The position numbers and the translations under genes were made by a program. Source: Uliginosibacterium gangwonense DSM 18521 (lineage in GTDB: Bacteria; Pseudomonadota; Gammaproteobacteria; Burkholderiales; Rhodocyclaceae). From it: 64,000 nucleotides of DNA. Numbering within the stretch: position 1 is the first letter of the stretch; each line of letters opens with the position of its first letter. Under the pieces are notes generated by a model, which was given only the letters and a program-made list of their open reading frames with translations, did not search any database and was not told the DNA's origin. The DNA lies in contig NZ_KB892840.1 of the NCBI RefSeq assembly GCF_000373965.1, positions 62,001 through 126,000 of the forward strand. Reading direction: 5' to 3'. Of the stretch, positions 24,939 through 33,238 are shown one piece after another.

Positions 24939-26870
24939 ATGACTGCCCAAAAGTCCGACCGCGCCGCTTTGCGCCGAGCCCGCGATCTGATGCTGGAACG
25001 CGGGGAGCTATCCCTGAGTTATCTCGTCAGCACACTTCTGGTCAGGTCCTGGCAGAGAAGCGTCGATGCAGGCCTGGCGCCAGATGGTCGGCTCCCGGAT
25101 GCAGGGCGGCTCAGTAATAACCAGCTTGCCCAGGCACGTGACCGGCAGAATGAACTGATTGCCCATGCCCGACCCATCATGGAATACCTGCATGCGCAAA
25201 CCAGGAATTCAGATAGCATGGTCACCCTGGCAGATGACAAAGGGGTGCTTCTTGAGGTATTGGGTGACTCCGAGTTCCTGAGCCGTGCAGAGCGCGTATC
25301 CCTCTCCCCTGGCACTTCGTGGCACGAATCTCACCGGGGCACCAATGCCATCGGTACGGCTCTGGCGGAATCCCGCCCTGTGGTCGTGCATGGTGGTGAG
25401 CATTTCCTGGAACGTAACGGTTTTCTGTCGTGCGCGGCAGCACCTCTGATCGCCCCGGATGGTCGCCTGCTTGGCGTACTCAACATTTCCAATGCCGAAC
25501 GACAGCGTCACCCTCATGCTTCTGGCTTGGTGCGTGCGGCGGCCCAGGTCATTGAAAACAGGTTATTCGACGCGCGCCACGCCAAAAGCATACGCCTGCG
25601 TTTTCATCCCATGGCGGAGGGGATCGGCACTTTTGGTGAAGGCATTGCTGCAGTCTCGGATGATGGCATGATCATCGGAGCCAACCAGGCTGGCCTCGTC
25701 TTTCTGGGGCTGCGTATCGGCGACATCAAGACGACCCCTTTGTCACGCCTCCTGACTTTGCGTCTGGAAGATCTGATCGACTGGGCGCGCCGCCGCCCTG
25801 GGGAGCCACTGCTGGTCACGCTCAACGATGGGGAACGCTTGTTCATGCGGCCAGACCCGATTCTGAACGCTACACCAATCAGCGTACCGCCCCCAAGTTC
25901 CGCCATGCAACGCCTGCCGGATGCGCTGGATCGCCTGAACACAGGTGATGAGCGTTTGGCTGCCGCCATAGAGAAAGCACACAAACTGATCGGCAAACCG
26001 ATCTCCTTGCTGCTACAAGGCGAACCGGGGGTGGGCAAGGAAAGCTTTGCGCGTGCCTGCCACGCCTCCTGGCCATCCCGCACCGGCCCATTCGTTGCAG
26101 TCAACTGCGCGGCGCTACGGCCCGAGCAGGTTGAGGCCGAATTGTTTGGCACCGCCCCCCTCACGCCTGATAGTCCGTGCTCTCCAGGCCGTATCCTTGA
26201 AGCACAGGGCGGGATTCTGTTCATCGACGAAGTCGAGTGCATGCCCAAGCAGGTTCAGGCCCGGATGCTGGATCTACTCGTCAATCGCCGCGTCAAGTCT
26301 GCCAAGGGGGAATCCGTAGCAGTTGATGTCGTCATCATTACCGCAACACATAGCAATCTCAAAGCGGCCATTGAAGCAGGCAATTTTGATGCGGATTTTT
26401 ATTACCGTATCAATGGCATGACCATCAATATGGTGTCGCTGCGGGAACGTCAGGACTTCCCTGCCCTGGTTGCGCGGCTCCTGGAAGATTTTGCGCCGGG
26501 TCGCGGAGTCAGTCTTGAACCCTCTGTTGCCAAGGCCTTTGCCGAATACGCATGGCCGGGCAATCTGCGGCAGTTGAGCAATGCTCTAAGCGCAGCCTGT
26601 TCCCTGCTTGATGAAAGCGAGACACGCATAGGCTGGTGTCATCTGCCCGACGATCTGGCTGAAGAGCTCCGCTGGCAGGCGCCACCTTGTCAATCATCCG
26701 GTGGGGAGACCACGGAAAACTTGCGGGAACTCTCCCAGTCAACCATTACCCGTGCCATTGCGCTCTCTCATGGCAACATGTCTGAAGCCGCACGCCGTCT
26801 GGGCATCAGCCGCAACACACTGTATCGCCGCCTGCGTCAAGACCCGGCTGCCGCCAACAGCGAAATTTGA
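24939..26870 (+). CDS. AcoR-type GAF-AAA-Fis transcription regulator lacking GAFTGA
   Basis: This 643-residue protein is organised like the AcoR bacterial enhancer-binding proteins. It has a GAF sensor domain (about 70-210, with GTSWHESHRGTNAIGTAL), an AAA+ domain with Walker A GEPGVGKE (about 361-368) and Walker B GGILFIDEV (about 424-432), and a Fis-type helix-turn-helix at the C-terminus (NMSEAARRLGISRNTLYRRL). After ELFG, where sigma-54 contact loops read GAFTGA, this protein has TAPLTPDSPCSPG. It may therefore not activate sigma-54. GGGGAGAG supports the start, and a possible -10 (TATACT) lies in the AT-rich leader. It is convergent with the 2-oxoacid oxidoreductase operon. Confidence 0.88.
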   Translation: MTAQKSDRAALRRARDLMLERGELSLSYLVSTLLVRSWQRSVDAGLAPDGRLPDAGRLSNNQLAQARDRQNELIAHARPIMEYLHAQTRNSDSMVTLADDKGVLLEVLGDSEFLSRAERVSLSPGTSWHESHRGTNAIGTALAESRPVVVHGGEHFLERNGFLSCAAAPLIAPDGRLLGVLNISNAERQRHPHASGLVRAAAQVIENRLFDARHAKSIRLRFHPMAEGIGTFGEGIAAVSDDGMIIGANQAGLVFLGLRIGDIKTTPLSRLLTLRLEDLIDWARRRPGEPLLVTLNDGERLFMRPDPILNATPISVPPPSSAMQRLPDALDRLNTGDERLAAAIEKAHKLIGKPISLLLQGEPGVGKESFARACHASWPSRTGPFVAVNCAALRPEQVEAELFGTAPLTPDSPCSPGRILEAQGGILFIDEVECMPKQVQARMLDLLVNRRVKSAKGESVAVDVVIITATHSNLKAAIEAGNFDADFYYRINGMTINMVSLRERQDFPALVARLLEDFAPGRGVSLEPSVAKAFAEYAWPGNLRQLSNALSAACSLLDESETRIGWCHLPDDLAEELRWQAPPCQSSGGETTENLRELSQSTITRAIALSHGNMSEAARRLGISRNTLYRRLRQDPAAANSEI

Positions 26871-26874
26871 GCGT

Positions 26875-26909
26875 AAAAAAAAACCGCATCCACCTTGCGA
26901 TGGATGCGG
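26875..26909 (-). terminator. Terminator of the 2-oxoacid oxidoreductase operon
   Basis: The stem is CCGCATCCA (26884-26892) and TGGATGCGG (26901-26909) with an 8-base loop. On the minus strand it is followed by nine T residues. It serves the operon ending at 26943 and lies five bases past the regulator stop on the other strand. Confidence 0.85.
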
Positions 26910-26942
26910 CCACTTACACCACTACAGGAAACCAGTTGGCGA

Positions 26943-28571
26943 TCAGTTCTCTTCTGCCACCATCTTGATCGCCCCACAGGGACATTCGGCAACACAAATG
27001 CCACAGCCCTTGCAGTATTCATAATTGAACTCAAAACCCTTGCCTGCGCCGAGCTTGATCACAGCATTATCCGGGCATACCCCGTAGCAGTTGTCGCACT
27101 CGAAGCAGTTGCCACAAGACAGGCAACGGCGGGCCTCAAACAAAGCGTTATTTTCATCCAACCCACCCTGCACTTCATCGAAGGAACTCTGCCGGCGGAT
27201 GATGTCGAGCATCGGCCGCACGGTTTTGTCCGCATCGGTGTAGTACCAGGGGTTGAGCTTTTCGAAATTGGCGAGTTCCCCCTTGGGCGCAGGTTGATAC
27301 ACAGTGCCACGCAACCAGGCATCAATGTGGCGTGCCGCACGCTTGCCGTGACCGACACCTACCGTTACGGTACGTTCGGAAGGCACCATGTCACCCCCGG
27401 CGAAGATGCCAGAATAACCTGTCATCATATTTTCGCCAACCTGTACCACACCATCTTCGAAAGTGAGGTCGGGTACGCCATCCAGCAAGCCTAGGTCCAC
27501 ATCCTGACCAAGTGCCAGCACCACCGAGTCGGCTTCCAGAGTTTCGAATTCGCCGGTTGGCACCGGACGCCCCTGCTCGTCCAACTCCATCTTCTCGACC
27601 TGGATCGCGCCACCATCGCCCACTTGCTTGATGGTGGAGAGCCAACGCATCATCACGCCTTCCTGCAGCGCTTCTTCCACTTCAAAGTCGTGCGCAGGCA
27701 TTTTGTCGCGGGTGCGGCGGTAGACAATGATCGCCTCTTCCGCTCCCAGGCGCTTGGCAGTACGCGCCACGTCAATCGCGGTATTGCCACCGCCATAGAC
27801 CACGACACGACGGCCCAGCATGGGCTTGTCTTCACCTTCCATATTGCGCAGCACCGATACAGCATCCAGAATGCGGGCGGATTCCGCAGCAGGAATGGCT
27901 GTACGCTTGGCAATGTGTGCGCCTACTGCAAGGAAGGCAGCATCAAACTTCTCATCCTTCATCGTCTTGAGGATGTCGGTCACCTTGGTATTCAGGCGTA
28001 ATTCCACGCCCATATCCAGGATGCGCTGCACTTCGGCATCCAGCACCTCACGCGGCAGGCGATACTTCGGGATACCGAAGCGCATCATACCACCCGCATA
28101 AGGTGCAGCATCAAATACGACCACAGTATGCCCCAATCGGCGCAACTGATAGGCAGCAGACATGCCGGAAGGGCCGGAGCCCACGATCAGGATGCGCTTG
28201 CCCGATTCCTGTGCCGGCTTGGCAAACTTCCAACCTTGCTTGATGGCCTCGTCGCCCAGAAAGCGCTCAACCGAGTTGATGCCTACAGCAGAATCGAGCT
28301 TGCCACGGTTACACGCCCCTTCGCAGGGGTGGTAGCAGACGCGCCCCATCACGGCAGGCATGGGATTATCCGCAGTCAGCGTGCGCCATGCGGTTTCATA
28401 ATCACCGCTCTCGGCATGGTAGAGCCAGCCCTGGGTGTTCTCGCCAGCAGGGCAGGCATTGTTGCAGGGCGGCAGGCGCTTGATGTACTCAGGCCGGTAG
28501 GTACGCCAGGTACCGGTCTTGTTGGCAAGCGAACTGCCAACATTGAGCGTGATCGCAAAGGGTTTATTCAT
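26943..28571 (-). CDS. GltD-like NAD(P)/FAD subunit with C-terminal 2[4Fe-4S] domain
   Basis: This 542-residue protein is homologous to the small subunit of glutamate synthase. Its N-terminal cysteines are CNNAC and CYHPCEGAC. An FAD fold (LIVGSGPSGMSAAYQL) and an NAD(P) fold (VVYGGGNTAIDVAR) follow. The C-terminal ferredoxin domain has CLSCGNCFECDNCYGVCP and CKGCGICVAECP. As the fourth gene after the gamma, alpha and beta subunits of a 2-oxoacid oxidoreductase, it should supply the delta (ferredoxin) part and a site for electron exchange with NAD(P). The composition recalls phenylglyoxylate oxidoreductase of Azoarcus (PadEFGHI), where these functions are separate proteins. GGAG precedes the ATG. 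Confidence 0.87.
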   Translation of the reverse strand: MNKPFAITLNVGSSLANKTGTWRTYRPEYIKRLPPCNNACPAGENTQGWLYHAESGDYETAWRTLTADNPMPAVMGRVCYHPCEGACNRGKLDSAVGINSVERFLGDEAIKQGWKFAKPAQESGKRILIVGSGPSGMSAAYQLRRLGHTVVVFDAAPYAGGMMRFGIPKYRLPREVLDAEVQRILDMGVELRLNTKVTDILKTMKDEKFDAAFLAVGAHIAKRTAIPAAESARILDAVSVLRNMEGEDKPMLGRRVVVYGGGNTAIDVARTAKRLGAEEAIIVYRRTRDKMPAHDFEVEEALQEGVMMRWLSTIKQVGDGGAIQVEKMELDEQGRPVPTGEFETLEADSVVLALGQDVDLGLLDGVPDLTFEDGVVQVGENMMTGYSGIFAGGDMVPSERTVTVGVGHGKRAARHIDAWLRGTVYQPAPKGELANFEKLNPWYYTDADKTVRPMLDIIRRQSSFDEVQGGLDENNALFEARRCLSCGNCFECDNCYGVCPDNAVIKLGAGKGFEFNYEYCKGCGICVAECPCGAIKMVAEEN

Positions 28572-28597
28572 CTCATTTGCTCCATTCTCTTGACCGT

Positions 28598-29647
28598 TCA
28601 GACCGACTCAACGCCGTAGTAACCAACCGTCGCCTTGTCTTCCCCTAGCAGACCGAACTTGTAAATGTTCTGGTCGGCAATATGCTGGAAGCGTGCAATC
28701 ACATCCAGTTTGGGCGACTTGCCAAACAGGTGGGCAAAACGACGCTGCGGGCGCAGGTACTCTTCCACGGCCATTTTCTGGCGGATCTTCGAGACGTTGG
28801 TCACTTCGCCATACTCGGCTTCGAAAACAGGGAACAAGCCGGTTTCCTTGGCCAGACGGGCAAGCTTGATGGTGTCATGGGAAGCACTACCCCAGCCCAG
28901 CGGGCATGGCACAAAGATGTGGATGTAGCGAGCCCCGCGCATGCCCATGGCCTTTTTGACCTTGTATTCCAGATCACGCAGGTCAGCCACGGTCGCGGTA
29001 GCAACGTAAGGAATACCGTGCGCCATGGCAATCAGCGGCACGTTCTTGCCTTGGCCGAACACGTTGCCCGGCTCTGGCCCCACCGGCATGGTGGTGGCGG
29101 TACGGGCTGCTGGCGGTGTGGCGGAGGAGCGCTGCACACCGGTGTTCATGTATGCCTGATTGTCATAACAGATGTAGAGCACATCGTCATTACGCTCAAA
29201 CATCCCGGACAGACAGCCAAAACCGATGTCGGTAGTACCGCCGTCACCGCCCTGCGCGATCACGCGGGTCTGGCTTTCGGCCTGCCCCTCTTTTTGCGCA
29301 CGGATTTTGTTGGCTGCAGCCACCCCGGTTGCCACCGCAGCAGCATTCCCGAACAGGGAGTGAATCCAGGGCAATTGCCAGGAGGTTTCCGGATACGGCG
29401 TGGAGAACACCTCCAGGCAACCCGTGGCGTTCACAGCAATCAGCTGGTTACCGGTAGCACGCATAGCCGCGTCAATCGCGTAACGTGCGCCCAAGGCCTC
29501 ACCACAGCCCTGGCAGGCACGGTGGCCAGAGTTCAGCGCGTTGCTGCGCTGCATATCCGCCTGCACCGAACGTTGTTCCGGCGGCAGCAACCGGTTGCCG
29601 ACAGTGAAAGTGCCGGTCTGGTAGAACTTGATAGGTTGGAATCCCAT
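28598..29647 (-). CDS. 2-oxoacid:acceptor oxidoreductase beta subunit (TPP-binding)
   Basis: This PorB-like subunit holds thiamine diphosphate and part of the active site. The start at 29647 gives MGFQPIKFYQTG and 349 residues, with GAGGAG upstream; a TTG-initiated extension was rejected. Family signs are HRACQGCGEALGAR (cluster/TPP region), GGDGGTTDIGFG (TPP motif GDG with following residues) and CYDNQAYMNTG. Cysteines for a proximal [4Fe-4S] cluster are present (CQGC, NATGCLEV, later FVPCPLGWG). The substrate is probably pyruvate or an aromatic 2-oxoacid; sequence alone does not fix it. Confidence 0.9.
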   Translation of the reverse strand: MGFQPIKFYQTGTFTVGNRLLPPEQRSVQADMQRSNALNSGHRACQGCGEALGARYAIDAAMRATGNQLIAVNATGCLEVFSTPYPETSWQLPWIHSLFGNAAAVATGVAAANKIRAQKEGQAESQTRVIAQGGDGGTTDIGFGCLSGMFERNDDVLYICYDNQAYMNTGVQRSSATPPAARTATTMPVGPEPGNVFGQGKNVPLIAMAHGIPYVATATVADLRDLEYKVKKAMGMRGARYIHIFVPCPLGWGSASHDTIKLARLAKETGLFPVFEAEYGEVTNVSKIRQKMAVEEYLRPQRRFAHLFGKSPKLDVIARFQHIADQNIYKFGLLGEDKATVGYYGVESV

Positions 29648-29661
29648 TTTGGACAAGCTCC

Positions 29662-30915
29662 TCAAACGGACTGACGCGATGCGGTACCCACATCGCGCAG
29701 AATGTTCTCTGCAATCGGGCCCGAACGGCGTGTGGTACGCTCACGATCCAGCTCACGGTTGACCACGCCCCAATCCAGATCCAGGAAATGCAGGGGTTCG
29801 AGCTGGTCGTGCATGGCCATACGGAACACGCGATGCAGCGAACCACGCGTGATGTTGCGCCCGCCCAAGCCGGCAACCACGGTGTAGATACGCTGATCCA
29901 GACCATCCAGAGCCAGACGCACATCGGTTGCCACGATGCCACCGATACCGACTGCGAGACTCTTTTCCAGCACCACGATGCGCTTGGCATGCGACAAGGC
30001 GCGGCGCACGGCAGAGATCGGGAAAGGACGGAAAGAATTGATGCCGAGCACACCAATCGAAATGCCATCGGCACGCATTTCATCAATCGTGTCCTTGATC
30101 GTCCCCAGCACTGACCCCAGCGCAACGACCACGGTCTCGGCATCGTCGAGCATATAGGGACGCACCAGCCCGCCGGATTCGCGCCCAAATATTTCCTGGA
30201 ATTCACGCGAGATTTTCGGGATCAGTTCCAGCGCCTGCATCTGCTTGGCATGGGCAAGGTAGCGCACCTCCGAGAAGGCTTCCGGCCCCACCATCGCCCC
30301 AATCGATACGGGGTTAGCAGGGTCCAGCACCTGACGCGGGGAGTACGGCGGCAGAAAGGCATCCACCTGCGCTTGTGTGGGGATGTCTACCCGTTCATAA
30401 GCGTGGGTGAGGATGAAGCCATCCATACAGACCATCACCGGCAGCGACAACTCTTCCGCCAGCTTGAAGGCCTGGATATGCAGATCGGCCGCTTCCTGGT
30501 TGGTTTCCGCAAAGATCTGAATCCAGCCACAGTCCCGCTGACTCATGGAGTCCGAGTGGTCGTTCCAGATGTTGATGGGCGCACCAATGGCACGGTTTGC
30601 CACGGTCATCACGATCGGCAAGCCCAGGCCGGAGGCGTTATAGACAGCTTCCACCATGAACAGCAGCCCTTGGGAAGCCGTGGCGGTGTAAGTACGTGCC
30701 CCGGCAGCGGAAGAGCCGATAGCCACCGACATGGCGGCGAATTCGGATTCCACATTCAGGAATTCGCACTGCTTGATTTCACCGGACTTCACCATCTCGC
30801 CCAAGCCCTCAACAATGTGGGTTTGCGGAGAAATGGGATAGGCACAGATGACTTCCGGACGGCATAAGGCAACCGCTTCGGCTACGGCATGCGACCCTTC
30901 AATCTGCTTAAGCAT
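29662..30915 (-). CDS. 2-oxoacid:acceptor oxidoreductase alpha subunit
   Basis: This 417-residue PorA-like subunit has the pyrimidine-binding domain first (AYPISPQTHIVEGLG near residues 25-39, then FLNVESEFAAMS) and domain II towards the C-terminus. The ATG at 30915 (MLKQIEGSHAV) has GGAG eight bases upstream and was preferred to a TTG two codons earlier. It overlaps the gamma subunit stop by eight bases. The PISPQTHIVE form resembles PadG-type proteins more than the classical long pyruvate:ferredoxin oxidoreductase. Confidence 0.9.
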   Translation of the reverse strand: MLKQIEGSHAVAEAVALCRPEVICAYPISPQTHIVEGLGEMVKSGEIKQCEFLNVESEFAAMSVAIGSSAAGARTYTATASQGLLFMVEAVYNASGLGLPIVMTVANRAIGAPINIWNDHSDSMSQRDCGWIQIFAETNQEAADLHIQAFKLAEELSLPVMVCMDGFILTHAYERVDIPTQAQVDAFLPPYSPRQVLDPANPVSIGAMVGPEAFSEVRYLAHAKQMQALELIPKISREFQEIFGRESGGLVRPYMLDDAETVVVALGSVLGTIKDTIDEMRADGISIGVLGINSFRPFPISAVRRALSHAKRIVVLEKSLAVGIGGIVATDVRLALDGLDQRIYTVVAGLGGRNITRGSLHRVFRMAMHDQLEPLHFLDLDWGVVNRELDRERTTRRSGPIAENILRDVGTASRQSV

Positions 30916-31486
30916 GAGCAAGCTCCATGGCGGCCTTGGCCGTGTTGTAGGCTTCGGTGGCGGCGGCTACGTTGCCTTCAGCCACCTTGCCGGAGAACTT
31001 CTCACGGATGGCGGCTGCCACAGAATCGATGGAAATCAGCCCAGATACCGCAGCAAACGCGCCCAGCAAGGGCACGTTTGGCACGGCACGGCCAACGTGC
31101 TTGATGGCCAGCTCGGTAGCGGATACCGTGATCAGGCGCTCGCGCCGATACTTCTGGGTGATCGCACCAAGCCCCAGTTCCTCGAAACTGCGGTTGGTAT
31201 TGAGTACGACGTAACCAGACTCCGACAGACCGGAAAAAACGTCAATCTGATGGAGCAGTGTGGGGTCTTGAATGATGAGGGCGTCCGGTTCGACGACCGG
31301 TTCGCGCAATCGGATCTCTTTGTCTGCAATACGGCAAAAGGCCACAACCGGCGCCCCCGTCCGCTCCGAACCGAAGCTCGGAAATGCTTGTGCAAATCGG
31401 CCTTCAAGGAATGCGGCAATCGAAAGCATCTCGGCCCCCGTTACCACCCCTTGACCACCGCGCCCGTGAATTCTCACCTGGAACAT
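30908..31486 (-). CDS. 2-oxoacid:acceptor oxidoreductase gamma subunit
   Basis: This 192-residue PorG-like subunit begins MFQVRIHGRGGQGVVTGAEM, the hallmark of the gamma domain thought to contribute to coenzyme A handling. FPSFGSERTGAPV is the second conserved block. GGGAGA supports the ATG at 31486. It is the first gene of the four-gene operon gamma-alpha-beta-GltD-like. Its promoter must lie in the 437-base divergent spacer shared with an alcohol dehydrogenase gene. Confidence 0.9.
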   Translation of the reverse strand: MFQVRIHGRGGQGVVTGAEMLSIAAFLEGRFAQAFPSFGSERTGAPVVAFCRIADKEIRLREPVVEPDALIIQDPTLLHQIDVFSGLSESGYVVLNTNRSFEELGLGAITQKYRRERLITVSATELAIKHVGRAVPNVPLLGAFAAVSGLISIDSVAAAIREKFSGKVAEGNVAAATEAYNTAKAAMELAHA

Positions 31487-31923
31487 TGATTGTCTCCCTG
31501 ATGTGAGCAAGCTGCGATATATGAGGCAACCGGAAGAACTCCGGCACCATGTTGTCGTGTAGCCACACTCCTATTGAGGCGAGCTGCGCGATACGAACAC
31601 GCTATCGTATGTCTGACAACCAGGGACTGCGCTAGGTCAATTTAATGCAGTTAAATCTCTCGAAACCCGCATGGATATTAGTTAGAACGAAAAACCAACA
31701 AGTTGTTTGACAACCTAATTTTCTGATTTACTTTATTTGCATAATTCACAAAATCTCGCAAACGCCCGCCCATCAAGGCTTATAGGGGTTTTCCCGTGTT
31801 TTATATCAGATAGCGGAGGCTTGCCTTAGCTCAAAACCCGATTTGGTTAATCGGTCGAACATTCATGGCACATACAGAATTTTTTCTTTTCACACTATTT
31901 AAAGTAAAGAACGGAGACTTCCT
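31487..31923. promoter_or_regulatory. Divergent promoter region between 2-oxoacid oxidoreductase operon and alcohol dehydrogenase
   Basis: This AT-rich 437-base spacer carries no gene that I can support. It holds a perfect -35 hexamer TTGACA at 31707-31712 facing the alcohol dehydrogenase, without an equally good -10 at normal spacing. Three inverted repeats are present: ATTTAA-N5-TTAAAT (31640-31656), GTTGT-N3-ACAAC (31702-31714, overlapping the -35) and CCGATT-N5-AATCGG (31838-31854). These are candidate operators. Confidence 0.5.
31838..31854. promoter_or_regulatory. Inverted repeat CCGATT-N5-AATCGG, putative operator
   Basis: A perfect 6-5-6 inverted repeat lies 70 bases upstream of the alcohol dehydrogenase start, downstream of the candidate -35. 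The position would suit repression or attenuation. No regulator is assigned. Confidence 0.4.
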
Positions 31924-33075
31924 ATGGCTACTTTTGGCTTTTCGGTTCCGCGCGATATCGTCTATGGCGAAAACTCGCTGGAAAAACTCGCCACCCTCAA
32001 AGGCAAACGCGCAGCGCTCGTCACAGGCGGCAGCTCAATGAAGCGCCTGGGCTTTCTCGACAGGGCAGAAGCCCTGCTCAAGAAAGCCGGGATGGACACC
32101 ATCATCATTGATGGCGTAGAACCCAACCCCTCAGTCGAAACCGTGTGGCGCGGCGCCAAGGCCATGCAGGACTTCCAGCCAGACTGGATTGTTGCCATCG
32201 GTGGCGGCTCCGCTCTGGATGCGGCCAAGGTAATGTGGTGCTTCTACGAACACCCGAACCTGACGTTCGAAGACATTGTCCCCGTCGGCGCCATGCCCCC
32301 GCTGCGTAACAAGGCCCGCTTTGCGGCAATCCCCTCCACCAGCGGCACGGCATCGGAAATCACCGCCTTCTCGGTGATTACCGACACCAAGAATCACATC
32401 AAGTACCCGATCGTGGCTGCTGACATGGTGCCGGACATCGCCATTCTGGACCCGGTGCTGCCCGCAGCCATGCCCAAGCACGTAACCGCCAATACCGGGA
32501 TGGACGTGATGGCCCACGCCACTGAAGCCATTGCCTCGATTGCCGCCACCTCCTTCACCGATCCCTACGCCCTGGAAGCCATCCGCCTCGTATTCGCCAA
32601 CATTGCCACCGCTTACAACGAGCCGGGCAACATGGAGGCACGCTTTAACATGCACAACGCTTCCGCGCTGGCAGGCATGGCCTTCACCAACGCTTCGCTG
32701 GGTCTGGTGCACTCACTCGCACACAAGATCGGCGGCGAGTTCGGCGTCACCCACGGCTTGGCCAATGCCATCCTGATGCCCTACATCATCGACTTCAACC
32801 GCAAATCCAGCGGCAAGTACGCCATGGTGGAAAAGGCACTGGGCATCGCCGATCTGGCCCAGTCCATCCGCGATCTGAACAAGAAGCTGGGTATCCCGGC
32901 CACGTTCAAGGACTGTGACGAGGTCGACTTCAACGAAGCCAAGTTCAAGGAAGTGCTGGAGCGCATGAGTGCAAACGCCCATACCGACCCCTGTACCCTG
33001 ACCAATCCGGGCAAGCCGACCGTGGCAGATGTGAAGGCCATCTACACTGCTGCCTACTACGGCCAGAAGATGTAA
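31924..33075 (+). CDS. Iron-containing alcohol dehydrogenase (group III)
   Basis: This 383-residue NAD(P)-dependent dehydrogenase interconverts alcohols and aldehydes. The dinucleotide site is AIGGGSALDAAKVMW near residues 95-109. Metal ligands lie in DVMAHATEA, SLVHSLAHKIGG-type and FGVTHGLANA stretches, as in EutG/AdhB-like enzymes. CGGAGA precedes the ATG. It is divergent from the 2-oxoacid oxidoreductase operon, fitting a fermentative route in which acyl-CoA is reduced to alcohol, or an alcohol oxidised to the substrate of the aldehyde oxidoreductase (inference). Codon use looks highly expressed (mostly C-ending codons). Confidence 0.92.
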   Translation: MATFGFSVPRDIVYGENSLEKLATLKGKRAALVTGGSSMKRLGFLDRAEALLKKAGMDTIIIDGVEPNPSVETVWRGAKAMQDFQPDWIVAIGGGSALDAAKVMWCFYEHPNLTFEDIVPVGAMPPLRNKARFAAIPSTSGTASEITAFSVITDTKNHIKYPIVAADMVPDIAILDPVLPAAMPKHVTANTGMDVMAHATEAIASIAATSFTDPYALEAIRLVFANIATAYNEPGNMEARFNMHNASALAGMAFTNASLGLVHSLAHKIGGEFGVTHGLANAILMPYIIDFNRKSSGKYAMVEKALGIADLAQSIRDLNKKLGIPATFKDCDEVDFNEAKFKEVLERMSANAHTDPCTLTNPGKPTVADVKAIYTAAYYGQKM

Positions 33076-33093
33076 TAGAATAGTGGGAACCGT

Positions 33094-33128
33094 AATGGGT
33101 GGCCGCTGCTTTGCAGGTGCCACCCATT
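33094..33128 (+). terminator. Hairpin after alcohol dehydrogenase, possible terminator
   Basis: The stem is AATGGGTGGC (33094-33103) and GCCACCCATT (33119-33128) with a 15-base loop. There is no T-run, so termination may be weak or the hairpin may stabilise the transcript. Confidence 0.5.
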
Positions 33129-33238
33129 GTCTCGATGGTCGATGTAAACCCGTAGAACCACTAGCGGTTTTCCCGCCGAGCCTGAGTCTCACGTAGAATC
33201 TTTATTTTTCTAATCCCTTCCCTATCGGAAAATTTGAT

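Noticed and set aside
28682-29674. 330-codon plus-strand frame opposite the 2-oxoacid oxidoreductase beta gene
   Set aside because: It is antisense to a conserved subunit; the translated sequence has no family features.
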